DNA of 47,772 bases from Fidelibacterota bacterium (GTDB taxonomy: Bacteria; Fidelibacterota; UBA8477; JABMPR01). This document shows positions 31,703-40,110 of the stretch, piece after piece. The notes beneath the pieces were generated by a model that was given only the letters and a program-made list of their open reading frames with translations, searched no databases and was not told the origin of the DNA. A program made the position numbers and the translations under genes. Where the stretch lies: NCBI GenBank assembly GCA_018650795.1, contig JABIFG010000245.1, positions 1-47,772 of the forward strand. The letters run 5' to 3'. Within the stretch, counting starts at the first letter, position 1. Each line of letters opens with the position of its first letter.

Positions 31703-32995
31703 TTAATTCATAAACAGAGATGGTATCCACAGCGTCAAGGCCGGGAAGATGCTGATCAAGATCAGCGTGATTACATTGGCGAGTAAAAAAGGTGCTGCTC
31801 CTTTAAAAATAGTACCGATCCCCAAGCCGGATATAGCAGATGCAACGTTTATGCAAGTACCCACTGGTGGAGTGACTGCACCGACCGCCAGAGCAGAGAT
31901 CAGAATGGCTCCAAACTGAATGGGTGAGATACCCACAGCCACGCAGGCGGGCAGGAAAACAGGGGTTAAGAGCATAATGGCAGGGGAGACATCGATAAAG
32001 GTCCCAGCGATCAAAATGATTAAAACAATGAAGAGTAGCATCACCGTGGGTGGTAGAGCCATGGCTACCACAAAAGCTGTGACTGCTTCTGGAATACGTT
32101 CCAGGGCCAATACCCAGATATACAATTTTGACATGGCGATGATGATCATAATTTTTGCTGATGTCTGGATGGCAGAATTCAAGGTCTGCGGCAGGGTCTT
32201 TTTCAGGTAGTTGCTGCGTGCTACACCCGTGGTTAATAGTATACCAACTAATAGAGCGTAACCGGCCCCCATGGCTGCAGATTCTGTTGCTGTAGCGACG
32301 CCAAATACAACTGTGCCCACTACAAATAGTGGCATTACCAGTGCTACACTTGAACGTTTACCCTGACGCACAACATTTTGGAGGGTCAGGGAGACTTCTT
32401 CCGTTGGGTAGTTATTTTTTATTGAGATGATCAAAACGATGCCTAACTGAAACAAACCTATCATCACACCTGGAATGAGACCCCCAAGAAATAATTTACC
32501 AACCGACTCTTCGGCGATAATGGCGTAAAGCACCATGGGTATGCTGGGGGGTATGATCATGCCCATGGTTGAGGACGCTACTGTTATACCAGCAGCAAAT
32601 CTTTTCGGATATCCTCGTTTTTCCATTTCAGGGATCAAAACCGCTCCAATTGAAGCTGTATCTGACGCCGAGGACCCGGAGATTCCACCAAAGATCATCG
32701 AAGCCATGACATTGACCAAACCCAGACCTCCTCGCAGCCGCCCTACAAAAAGTAGACTGAAATCAATCAGACGAGCTGTGATCCCTGAACTATTCATGAG
32801 CAATCCCATGAGAATAAAGAGGGGCAGGGCAATCAGAGCATAAAGGTTAAGCCCTGAGAAAAAACGCATAGGCAGAATGTCTAGCAATTCAGGGTGTTGG
32901 ATAACAAAATATCCAAAAGAGGAGAGTCCCAGTGCATAGGCAATTGGGATACCCAGGATGAGGAACAGTAACAGAGATAAAAGTAGGATCGTCAC
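31703..32995 (-). CDS. dctM: TRAP transporter large permease, DctM-type
   Basis: Start set at the GTG at 32995, where GTGA overlaps the stop of the small permease; this gives V/M-T-I-L-L-L-S-L-L-L-F-L and 430 residues, the family's normal length. The longer frame to 33154 only runs antiparallel through the dctQ region. About 12 helices; DctM features include L-I-A-L-P-L-F-I-L-M-G-L-L-M-N-S-S-G-I, G-L-G-L-V-N-V-M-A-S-M-I-F-G-G-I-S-G-S-S-A-S-D and I-P-P-S-I-P-M-V-L-Y. It carries out sodium-driven uptake of a carboxylate delivered by the DctP protein. The gene order P-Q-M is standard. Confidence 0.93.
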   Translation of the reverse strand: MTILLLSLLLFLILGIPIAYALGLSSFGYFVIQHPELLDILPMRFFSGLNLYALIALPLFILMGLLMNSSGITARLIDFSLLFVGRLRGGLGLVNVMASMIFGGISGSSASDTASIGAVLIPEMEKRGYPKRFAAGITVASSTMGMIIPPSIPMVLYAIIAEESVGKLFLGGLIPGVMIGLFQLGIVLIISIKNNYPTEEVSLTLQNVVRQGKRSSVALVMPLFVVGTVVFGVATATESAAMGAGYALLVGILLTTGVARSNYLKKTLPQTLNSAIQTSAKIMIIIAMSKLYIWVLALERIPEAVTAFVVAMALPPTVMLLFIVLIILIAGTFIDVSPAIMLLTPVFLPACVAVGISPIQFGAILISALAVGAVTPPVGTCINVASAISGLGIGTIFKGAAPFLLANVITLILISIFPALTLWIPSLFMN

Positions 32996-33486
32996 AAGCT
33001 GGGATCGTAAGTCTTGTCTGAAAAGAGCGTGAGAAGAATCTGGTTCAGGGAGTACAACAGTGCCACACCACAACCTAGAGGTACAGCCATTTGGGCGAAA
33101 TATTGAGGAATCCCCAGGGCGGCTGATACATAATCCCCGGTAGTCGCTATCCAACCGATGCTATAAACAAGCATGACACCGTTGATAAAACCCACTAATG
33201 CAAAATTAATAATATCGGCGTATTTACGATATTCAAGAGGCAGGCGGTTAACAAACCAGGTTATGGAAATATGTTCATTTTTGCCCAGGACCACTGCGGC
33301 ACCCAATGCAGAAGCATACACAAAAAGGATCACCACAAATTCATTGCCTCCAATGAGGGTTGTATTAAAGCCATAACGCAGGACGACCAGAAGCAATACC
33401 AGGGCGAGAATCCCAGAAAAGCAGAGAATCAACAGTACTTCCAGGAGCTGCTTCAATCTACGTTCCATCAGGATCAACCACTTCAT
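32992..33486 (-). CDS. dctQ: TRAP transporter small permease, DctQ-type
   Basis: 164 residues with four helices. R-Y-G-F-N-T-T-L-I-G-G-N-E and the G-K-N-E-H-I-S-I-T-W-F segment between helices 2 and 3 are typical for DctQ (compare K-x-x-H-I). It lies 14 nt after the dctP stop and shares four bases with the dctM start. It forms the membrane complex with DctM. Confidence 0.9.
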   Translation of the reverse strand: MKWLILMERRLKQLLEVLLILCFSGILALVLLLVVLRYGFNTTLIGGNEFVVILFVYASALGAAVVLGKNEHISITWFVNRLPLEYRKYADIINFALVGFINGVMLVYSIGWIATTGDYVSAALGIPQYFAQMAVPLGCGVALLYSLNQILLTLFSDKTYDPSL

Positions 33487-33500
33487 TGGACGCTTATCAC

Positions 33501-34499
33501 TTAATCGCTGATGCTGGTTTTTGCCCGGTTAACATCATCTTTGCTGAAGTAGCCTTTTTCAATGAAATACTGATAGACCGGCTCGGTTGCTTTTCGAAAT
33601 TTATCGAGGTTTTCGGGAGTGATCGTATTCGTTTCCAACTTCTCAGTCAGTTTTTGGATGTATATCGCCTCGTTTTCCTGATTCAATTGATCACTATATG
33701 CCATCGCCTCCACAGCTACTTCGTCAAATAGCTTCTGAAGGTCCGGAGATAGGACATTATACCAATCCAGATTCACCATGAAAGGATCAGGACCCGTACC
33801 ATAATTACTCAGTGATAAATACTTCTGAACCTCATAGATCTTATAATCCCAGATATTTGATAAGGCATTATCTTGACCGTCAACAACGCCGGTTTTGAGG
33901 GCCATGTAGACTTCACTATAAGGTAGTTCCTGGGGGTTTACACCTAGAGCCTGAGCGTTGACGATATAGACCTCCTGCTGGGGTACGCGCATCTTGAGCC
34001 CCTTGAGATCATCAGGTGTCTGAATGGGTCTGCGATTATTAGTATGAGCTCGAAAACCTTGAGAAATTCCACAGGCAGGAATATGGTAGCCATTCTTACG
34101 GGCTTCCAGATTGACTTCTTTTGTAAAATCTGAATGAACAAGCCTCAAAGCTTCATCCCAATTGTTCACGATGAAGGGCAGGGTGAAGATATAGTACTTT
34201 TTGTTTGCATGAATGAACCCACCACCACGAGTTCCTTGCAATGCACCCGTCGCTACCATATCCTGAACCTCAAATTCGGTTCCTAGAACGGCTGAAAAAT
34301 AATTTTCGACCTGAATTCTACCCTGGCTCCGTTTCTCCAACTCTTGTTTAAAGAATTGCATGGATTGACTTCTGGGATGTTGCTCAGGCTGTGAGTTGGC
34401 GTACTTAAATACAATTGTAGTATCTTTCTTGCCGCTACAAGCAATGTAGAACAACATAATTAGAGCAGTTAGGGTGATGCGAATCCAATTTGTTTTCAT
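33501..34499 (-). CDS. dctP: TRAP transporter solute-binding protein, DctP-type lipoprotein
   Basis: 332 residues. Signal peptide ends in Y-I-A-C, so it is probably lipid-anchored. DctP family signs: Y-A-N-S-Q-P-E-Q-H-P-R-S, F-K-Q-E-L-E-K-R-S-Q-G-R-I, then the selectivity region L-K-G-L-K-M-R-V-P-Q (carboxylate-binding arginine), and Y-S-E-V-Y-M-A-L-K-T-G-V-V-D-G-Q-D-N-A. The conserved arginine implies an organic acid ligand, such as a uronate, aldonate or similar. It opens an operon with permeases, dehydrogenase and epimerase. The 132 nt upstream hold no clear promoter or operator that I can name. Confidence 0.92.
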   Translation of the reverse strand: MKTNWIRITLTALIMLFYIACSGKKDTTIVFKYANSQPEQHPRSQSMQFFKQELEKRSQGRIQVENYFSAVLGTEFEVQDMVATGALQGTRGGGFIHANKKYYIFTLPFIVNNWDEALRLVHSDFTKEVNLEARKNGYHIPACGISQGFRAHTNNRRPIQTPDDLKGLKMRVPQQEVYIVNAQALGVNPQELPYSEVYMALKTGVVDGQDNALSNIWDYKIYEVQKYLSLSNYGTGPDPFMVNLDWYNVLSPDLQKLFDEVAVEAMAYSDQLNQENEAIYIQKLTEKLETNTITPENLDKFRKATEPVYQYFIEKGYFSKDDVNRAKTSISD

Positions 34500-34631
34500 A
34501 TCAGTGTACTTTCACATTTCTCTGCGGATTAGAATAGTTATAAAGTTTCGATGAGTGACACGATACTTATGGCAGGTCATTTACCAGAGTATCTGATATG
34601 ATCCATTTAACATCAGTCATAACTGCTATAC

Positions 34632-35729
34632 TCACCTAAGGACGCGCGGATCCCAATCGGTTACTATCTTAAGCTTAGGCGATATTCCTTTTGCGATGGC
34701 TTCCCAGGGGACTGCCTTGAAGTTCTGGGTCGCACCAGGATTGGTCCCGTCCTGACAGACGAACATCCCATTTGGGAATGCTGAGCCTAATCCGAAATTG
34801 GTTACATCCAACCCATCAGTATCCTGAGTACCATCAATGTTTTCGCCGTCAACAATCTGAAAGGTACCCACATAGGTATTTGGAGCTTCCCTGGTATAGA
34901 TGGTGTAGGTGTTATTGCCTTGACTGGAAACAATCAGATAACCCGTTGTACTATCAGCATAAAACAGGCTTATACCTTCCAGATCAGCGGCGAAATGATT
35001 ATTTACAGAATCGATCAAGGTTTTGCCTGTCTCAGCTTCAGCTTCAGCCTGGAATTTCCAAAGCGCCTGATCTTCTTCACCAACATACAGAATTCCCAGG
35101 ATATCATCTGCAACACAGCCTTCTGGCTGCGTATCGACATAGAGGGTGCGGACAAGTTTTCCATCAACCAAACCAGCACCGTTATCGAACAATTCCCACT
35201 GCTCGATCTTGCCAGTCTTATCATTAAGAATGGCGTAGAATTTATTCGTTTTTGAACTGAAATACATACACGAACCATATACTCCATCTTCTAAACCCAG
35301 GGGTATGTTTCTGGCCGAAACTGAGGTAAGCATTCTCGTAACGGGATCGATTTTGAAAATAGCAATGGAATTTAAATCCCGGTTTCCTGCTGTAACCAAT
35401 GCTACAGTATCGCCTCCTAGAGGAAAATTATAACGTAAGTCCACATTGTTTGTGCGACCACAGTCAACCCGTTGTAATTCATTTCCTTCAAGATCGTAAA
35501 CCAGAAGTCCAGCACCGGCTTTCTTGTGGGTCCCGATGATCGTTGATAGGGAAGGATCAGTCGGGTGGATCCAGATGCAGGGATCATCAGCAGCGTCATC
35601 GTTACTCGGTACAGGGTCAGTTTCAACAGTCGCCTGTACGGATGCAACTGGATCATTGATAACGACTTTTGGGTCACAGCTTGTAAAAATAAATAATACT
35701 AGAATCATTAATATCATGAAGTGTTTCAC
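34632..35729 (-). CDS. Beta-propeller phytase lipoprotein (copy 1)
   Basis: 365 residues from GTG with a full AGGAGG five nt upstream. Lipobox F-T-S-C near residue 18. The beta-propeller phytase core is unmistakable: D-D-P-C-I-W-I-H-P-T-D-P-S-L-S-T-I-I-G-T, L-L-V-Y-D-L-E-G, N-N-V-D-L-R-Y-N-F, E-G-C-V-A-D-D-I-x-G-x-L-Y-V-G-E-E-D-Q-A-L-W-K-F, D-L-E-G-I-S-L-F-Y-A, S-S-Q-G-N-N-T-Y and F-K-A-V-P-W-E-A-I-A. These residues bind calcium and the phosphates of Ca-phytate in Bacillus phytases. Enzymes of this class remove alternate phosphates from inositol hexakisphosphate. Surface or periplasmic. A close paralogue is directly upstream, and a TonB receptor beyond it. Confidence 0.95.
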   Translation of the reverse strand: MKHFMILMILVLFIFTSCDPKVVINDPVASVQATVETDPVPSNDDAADDPCIWIHPTDPSLSTIIGTHKKAGAGLLVYDLEGNELQRVDCGRTNNVDLRYNFPLGGDTVALVTAGNRDLNSIAIFKIDPVTRMLTSVSARNIPLGLEDGVYGSCMYFSSKTNKFYAILNDKTGKIEQWELFDNGAGLVDGKLVRTLYVDTQPEGCVADDILGILYVGEEDQALWKFQAEAEAETGKTLIDSVNNHFAADLEGISLFYADSTTGYLIVSSQGNNTYTIYTREAPNTYVGTFQIVDGENIDGTQDTDGLDVTNFGLGSAFPNGMFVCQDGTNPGATQNFKAVPWEAIAKGISPKLKIVTDWDPRVLR

Positions 35730-35756
35730 AGTTACCTCCTTTTATTTATGACCTTA

Positions 35757-35794
35757 AAAAAGTCGCTATAAAACCAACCCAATAGCGACTTTTT
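35757..35794. terminator. Hairpin terminator between the phytase genes
   Basis: A 13-bp stem AAAAGTCGCTAT-type (35757-35769 with 35782-35794), 12-nt loop, A-run on one side and T-run on the other, so it can end transcripts in either direction. It lies 24 nt after the stop of phytase copy 2 and 27 nt ahead of the start of copy 1. Confidence 0.85.
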
Positions 35795-35818
35795 GACTTA
35801 TGGTCATGTCCGAATATC

Positions 35819-36916
35819 TCACTTAACGATGCGTGGATCCCAGGTAGTGTTGAACTTAAGCTCAGGTGAAATTCCCTTTGCAATAGCTTCCCAGGGAACC
35901 GCTTTGTAATTTTGATTACCCACATCATTAATCCCGTCCATAGCAACAAACATTCCACTAGGAAATGCATCACCAAGCGGAAAATTTGTAACATCTAATC
36001 CATCAGTATGCTCAGTACCATCAATGGATTCACCGGCAATTACCTGAAAGGTCCCGATCCAGGAATTATCACCCTCGCGTGTATATACACAAAACGTGTT
36101 GTTGCCCTGACTTGATGCTATCAAGTAACCCGTTTCTCTATCGGCATAGAATATGGAAAGTCCTTCTATATCTTCCACGAAATGTGTGTTTTTGGCTTCC
36201 ACTAAAGTTTTTTCTACACCTGCATCCGGTTCAGCTTCAAACTTCCATAATGCTTCATTTTCTTCGCCAACATAGAGTTTTGCCAGAATATCATCTGCAA
36301 CACATCCCTCAGGTTTGGAATCAACGTATAAGGTTCTTACAAGTTTTCCATCAACCTTCCCTGATCCATTGTCAAAGAGCTCCCATTGTTCAATTTTCCC
36401 GGTTTTTTCATTAATTATGGCATAAAATTTTCCTGTCTTAACACTATAATACATGCAAGAACCATAAATACCGTCATCCAAACCGATTGGAAGTTTACGG
36501 GCTGCAACATTTTCCAAGGCTCTGGTTTCAACATTTACTTTATAGATTGAAATAGTGTTTTCAGTACGATTTCCACCTGTAACCAAGGCGACAGAATCTC
36601 CCCCCAAAGGAAAATTATAACGAATATCTACATTGTTCATGCGACCTTCTGCTATTTGGGATAACTCATTTCCTTCAAGATCATAGATGAGGAGTCCAAT
36701 AGTCCCTTCCTTATGAGTACCAATTATAGTTGACAATGAAGGATCCGTGGGATGAATCCAAATGCAGGGATCATCTGCTGCATCGGCATTAATTGGTACC
36801 GGTGCGGTTTCCATGGTTGCGTATACAGATGCAACTGGATCAGTAATGATTACTTTCTGGGAACACGCCATAAGCAAAAGCATCAATAGGACCGCGAACG
36901 TTAAAAGTGCTTTCAT
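35819..36916 (-). CDS. Beta-propeller phytase lipoprotein (copy 2)
   Basis: 365 residues, the same length as copy 1 and about two thirds identical by eye after the signal peptide. Lipobox L-M-A-C. All phytase signatures recur: D-D-P-C-I-W-I-H-P, G-L-L-I-Y-D-L-E-G, N-N-V-D-I-R-Y-N-F-P-L-G-G-D, C-V-A-D-D-I-L-A-K-L-Y-V-G-E-E-N-E-A-L-W-K-F, D-I-E-G-L-S-I-F-Y-A and S-S-Q-G-N-N-T-F. A tandem duplication has therefore produced two phytases that may differ in substrate (hexa- against lower inositol phosphates) or product range. Lies 89 nt downstream of the TonB receptor gene with a terminator between them. Confidence 0.95.
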   Translation of the reverse strand: MKALLTFAVLLMLLLMACSQKVIITDPVASVYATMETAPVPINADAADDPCIWIHPTDPSLSTIIGTHKEGTIGLLIYDLEGNELSQIAEGRMNNVDIRYNFPLGGDSVALVTGGNRTENTISIYKVNVETRALENVAARKLPIGLDDGIYGSCMYYSVKTGKFYAIINEKTGKIEQWELFDNGSGKVDGKLVRTLYVDSKPEGCVADDILAKLYVGEENEALWKFEAEPDAGVEKTLVEAKNTHFVEDIEGLSIFYADRETGYLIASSQGNNTFCVYTREGDNSWIGTFQVIAGESIDGTEHTDGLDVTNFPLGDAFPSGMFVAMDGINDVGNQNYKAVPWEAIAKGISPELKFNTTWDPRIVK

Positions 36917-36946
36917 GATTTGTCTTTCTTTAAATTTGGTAGTTTT

Positions 36947-36986
36947 AAAAAAGCCGCTATAAAATCAATCTTATAGCGGCTTTTTT
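36947..36986. terminator. Hairpin terminator between TonB receptor and phytase genes
   Basis: A 15-bp stem (36947-36961 with 36972-36986) around a 10-nt loop with A- and T-runs at the ends. It is nearly the same as the hairpin at 35757 but has GCCGC/GCGGC where that has GTCGC/GCGAC, a compensated change. It follows the receptor stop by about 19 nt on the minus strand. Confidence 0.85.
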
Positions 36987-37005
36987 AGCTAATATTATTT
37001 AACTC

Positions 37006-39879
37006 TTAAAAGTTAAACTTGGCACCCATTCTAAATCCCTGTGAATAGATCTCTCTCTGAATGGGGAAATCTTCACCACCCTGATAATAGATCATAGGTG
37101 AATTATTCAGATTTACGATATCGGCATAGAGCATGATACCGCTATTCAGATCATAGGTAAACGAGAGATCGGTCTGAGTATTATCTGCATAATAGATATC
37201 CTCATCTTCATCTCCACCTACCTCTTCCAGGTACATACCATGGAAATTCATGGAGGCTCGAGCAGTAAAACCACCTGCTTCAAATGAGACAGCAACGTTA
37301 CCAACATTATCTGCCTGTCCTGGCATGGTAGTTGGGTCTCGATCGAAGTACTGGGCTTCAGAAGTGGTATGAGTATAGTTGGTGTAGATCCCCAAGCCGC
37401 TTAATATTCCTGGCAGGAAGGTCAATTGTTGACTCCATTGAACTTCGAAACCACTGATAGTTGCATCAGCACCATTGACCGGTTCCAGGATCTCTTCAAC
37501 TTCTTCATCGCCAAACAGCATATCTTCCGGTTCGACGACCCGGTTGTAAATATAGTCTGCCAGGGTTTTTGAATAGACACCGGCCGATAAAATTCCCAGT
37601 TTACCAATATAATATTCAACCATAAGATCTAGATTAGTAGCAGTGGTTGGAATTAATCCCGGATTCCCAATTTCAAGTTCTCCGTCATCGAACTTTTGGT
37701 AGGGGACCAGGGTGATGTAATCTGGTCGTGACATGGTTTGGGTAAAAGCCGTCCGGATCACCATTTTGTCGTTAAGGTCATAGCGTAGATGAACCATGGG
37801 TAGAAAGTTGGAATAATCATAGGAGTCTGAAACTTTTTCCATCTCAGCATCCCCATCTTCAACTAATGCTAAATCACCCTTCCAGCCATTGTAGGTTGTA
37901 CTGGTCATTTCCAGACGAGCACCTGCTACTACTGATATTTTGCCCATCTTAAGGGTGGTCATACCATAACCAGCAGTGATGACTTCATTGGCATCCCAGG
38001 TTTCATAGAAGTTTGCTTCTAAGCCTGGCTCAGATTCAAAATCACCGTTGTCTTCCCAGAATTCATTGAATTTGTCAGGATCAATACCCATTTGATGATC
38101 GTAGTTACCATCCATAAATTCGGAACCATCAAGCTCATTGGTCATACCTTCCAGGGTCAGATCGTCATCACCATCCCATTCATATATTAGCTCGTTGGTT
38201 TTATCAGAATTCTTATTCTTATCCTTGTATTTACCACCTAATTTCAATGAGCCGACCACATTCCCGAAGGTATAGGGCATTTTGATATTTAAAGAAGCAG
38301 TCAGGTCCTTATCTTCCGTAGACTCGCCATCCTTATATTCCATTTCGTCAAATTCGTACTCACTGGCATCATTTAGATCAAAGCCATTGTCCACTGAGAA
38401 AGTGGGGTATGTGTAATCACTAACATCGGTGGTGAAGTCAATGCCCTTTCCCGTAAAGACGATATTCCGGCTAGGTGTTCTGGTTTCAGAAGCAGTAGCA
38501 TGAGAAAGGTTATAATCCAGATCAAGGGCATCAAAATGATGCTCGCCACCAAAAGCTACACTCTGGATGATGGACTCAGAGGTCCTGTGTTTTAATTCAC
38601 GCTCGATCCGGGCACCAACGATGGTGTTCTCATCTGTCCAGCCAGTACCAGGTTCTTCCTCATCAACCGATTTATCAAAACGCAAACGATATCTCTGCTT
38701 GTCTTCAAAATCTTTAAAATTGTTATTTAAGAATTTTATGGAGAAGGTGGAGTTCTTATTCAGTTTGTAGTCAAAGTTGGCACTCATACCCACTCTTTGA
38801 CGACGAACATCATAATAATTCATCTGCATATCATTGAGGACTTTTACATCTTCGATTTCGTCAACCTCATAGATCCAGGTTGTATCGGTAATATCATCAT
38901 CATCCACTTCAAATTCATCGACTATATTAGTGACAGTTTCATAGGCATCACCCCATTCCATCTCGATATTATCAGTGGCTCGGTTATCGTTGTTATAACT
39001 TCCACCAATGAGAACACCTAGTTTACCGTCCATATATATATCTGCAAAAGTAAAGGTCGCTTTCTCACCAACACCGCCCCGTAAGGCTTTGTAGCCGCCT
39101 GTGAAATCAGCTTTAATAACTCGTTTGTCAAAATCAAAAGCTGTTTTTGATATGAGGTTAACAGAACCTCCGATGGCATCTCCATCCATGTCAGGTGTTA
39201 AAGCTTTGCTCACTTCAATACCTGCCAATAGATCAGAAGGGATAACATCAAGTGATACATTGCGATTGTCATCTTCAGGAGAGGGGAGGGTATTCCCATT
39301 GATTTGCGTTGAATTTAAACGAGCTGCAGAACCACGAATAAGAATGTATCTACCTTCACCATGATCTTTCTGCACCGAAACTCCAGGTAATCTGGAGAGT
39401 GCTTCAGCAGCATTTGGATCTGGAAATTTTTCAATTTGCTCAGTAGAGATAACATTCTGAATTTTGTCAGATGATTTTTGCTGGCTCAAGGCTTTGGCCT
39501 CACCGGTCCGCAAAACTGAAACGATAACTTCATCTAAACCTATGTAGCTAGCGGTTAATTCGAAGTCGACACGATTAAGATCAGAATCAAAGGTTACGGT
39601 TATAGCCTGACTGGTTTTATCATATCCAATATAATTGGCAACCAGGACATATTCTCCTTCAGGAACGCCAGTAATTCGGAATTCACCAGATCGATCAGTG
39701 GCTGATCCAAAATTTGTACCTTCCAGCATTACATTGGCCCCAGGTAAATAATCCCCTGTTCGTGAATCGGTAATAACTCCACTTACTGTAGCAGCTGATA
39801 GAGCGCTTACAGCCAGAAATAAGGCAATAGCTATAAAGGTCATCGCCTTTTTAGCTATTGCCGCATTGCTTAAATTCAT
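37006..39879 (-). CDS. TonB-dependent receptor, probable importer in the phytate locus
   Basis: 957 residues, ATG with AAAGGGGA upstream. Signal peptide to about residue 29, CarboxypepD_reg-like domain (about 30-110; G-V-I-T-D-S-R-T-G-D-Y-L-P-G-A-N-V), plug (about 130-255) with F-P-D-P-N-A-A-E-A-L-S-R-L-P-G-V-S-V, R-G-S-A-A-R-L-N-S-T-Q-I-N-G and G-G-S-V-N-L-I-S-K-T, then a barrel ending in R-M-G-A-K-F-N-F. This is the TIGR01782-like receptor type common in organisms that take up large or charged ligands. Beta-propeller phytase genes are known to sit next to TonB receptor genes in other bacteria, so inositol phosphates are the most plausible ligand. A 13-bp operator-like sequence lies about 40 nt upstream. 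Confidence 0.9.
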   Translation of the reverse strand: MNLSNAAIAKKAMTFIAIALFLAVSALSAATVSGVITDSRTGDYLPGANVMLEGTNFGSATDRSGEFRITGVPEGEYVLVANYIGYDKTSQAITVTFDSDLNRVDFELTASYIGLDEVIVSVLRTGEAKALSQQKSSDKIQNVISTEQIEKFPDPNAAEALSRLPGVSVQKDHGEGRYILIRGSAARLNSTQINGNTLPSPEDDNRNVSLDVIPSDLLAGIEVSKALTPDMDGDAIGGSVNLISKTAFDFDKRVIKADFTGGYKALRGGVGEKATFTFADIYMDGKLGVLIGGSYNNDNRATDNIEMEWGDAYETVTNIVDEFEVDDDDITDTTWIYEVDEIEDVKVLNDMQMNYYDVRRQRVGMSANFDYKLNKNSTFSIKFLNNNFKDFEDKQRYRLRFDKSVDEEEPGTGWTDENTIVGARIERELKHRTSESIIQSVAFGGEHHFDALDLDYNLSHATASETRTPSRNIVFTGKGIDFTTDVSDYTYPTFSVDNGFDLNDASEYEFDEMEYKDGESTEDKDLTASLNIKMPYTFGNVVGSLKLGGKYKDKNKNSDKTNELIYEWDGDDDLTLEGMTNELDGSEFMDGNYDHQMGIDPDKFNEFWEDNGDFESEPGLEANFYETWDANEVITAGYGMTTLKMGKISVVAGARLEMTSTTYNGWKGDLALVEDGDAEMEKVSDSYDYSNFLPMVHLRYDLNDKMVIRTAFTQTMSRPDYITLVPYQKFDDGELEIGNPGLIPTTATNLDLMVEYYIGKLGILSAGVYSKTLADYIYNRVVEPEDMLFGDEEVEEILEPVNGADATISGFEVQWSQQLTFLPGILSGLGIYTNYTHTTSEAQYFDRDPTTMPGQADNVGNVAVSFEAGGFTARASMNFHGMYLEEVGGDEDEDIYYADNTQTDLSFTYDLNSGIMLYADIVNLNNSPMIYYQGGEDFPIQREIYSQGFRMGAKFNF

Positions 39880-39919
39880 AGTATTCCCCTTTCATGAATT
39901 TCGCATGTTTTGAAAAGAA

Positions 39920-39932
39920 TTGTCTATACATT
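39920..39932. promoter_or_regulatory. Operator-like site, half of an inverted pair (receptor side)
   Basis: TTGTCTATACATT, containing the imperfect palindrome TGTcTAtACA, 41 nt before the TonB receptor start. It is the exact reverse complement of the sequence at 40054-40066. Sites of the form TGT-N4-ACA are typical for GntR-type helix-turn-helix proteins, and a GntR-LacI gene is the divergent neighbour. Confidence 0.6.
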
Positions 39933-40053
39933 AAACATAGTGCTGTTCTCATGCAAGTATTATTTAGTATAAATATTGTTAACGTATTTACACTAAGCCC
40001 TTATTGTATAATATCTAAACCACAAGACAGATTATTATTAATTTTTATTTAAA

Positions 40054-40066
40054 AATGTATAGACAA
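40054..40066. promoter_or_regulatory. Operator-like site, half of an inverted pair (regulator side)
   Basis: AATGTATAGACAA, the exact reverse complement of 39920-39932, 44 nt before the chosen start of the GntR-LacI gene. A further AGACATAG follows at 40069-40076. The two sites are about 120 bp apart, allowing one repressor to loop the DNA and control both directions. A TATAAT at 40007-40012 between them could belong to a plus-strand promoter. Confidence 0.6.
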
Positions 40067-40110
40067 ATAGACATAGTTTTTTATATTTGGTGAATAAAAT
40101 AGGAAAAATG

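Noticed and set aside
32995..33154. N-terminal extension of dctM
   Set aside because: This part overlaps the dctQ coding region and is not hydrophobic in the DctM manner; a GTGA junction gives a normal-length DctM.
34772..35255. Plus-strand open frames inside phytase copy 1
   Set aside because: They are antisense shadows of a well-supported phytase gene.
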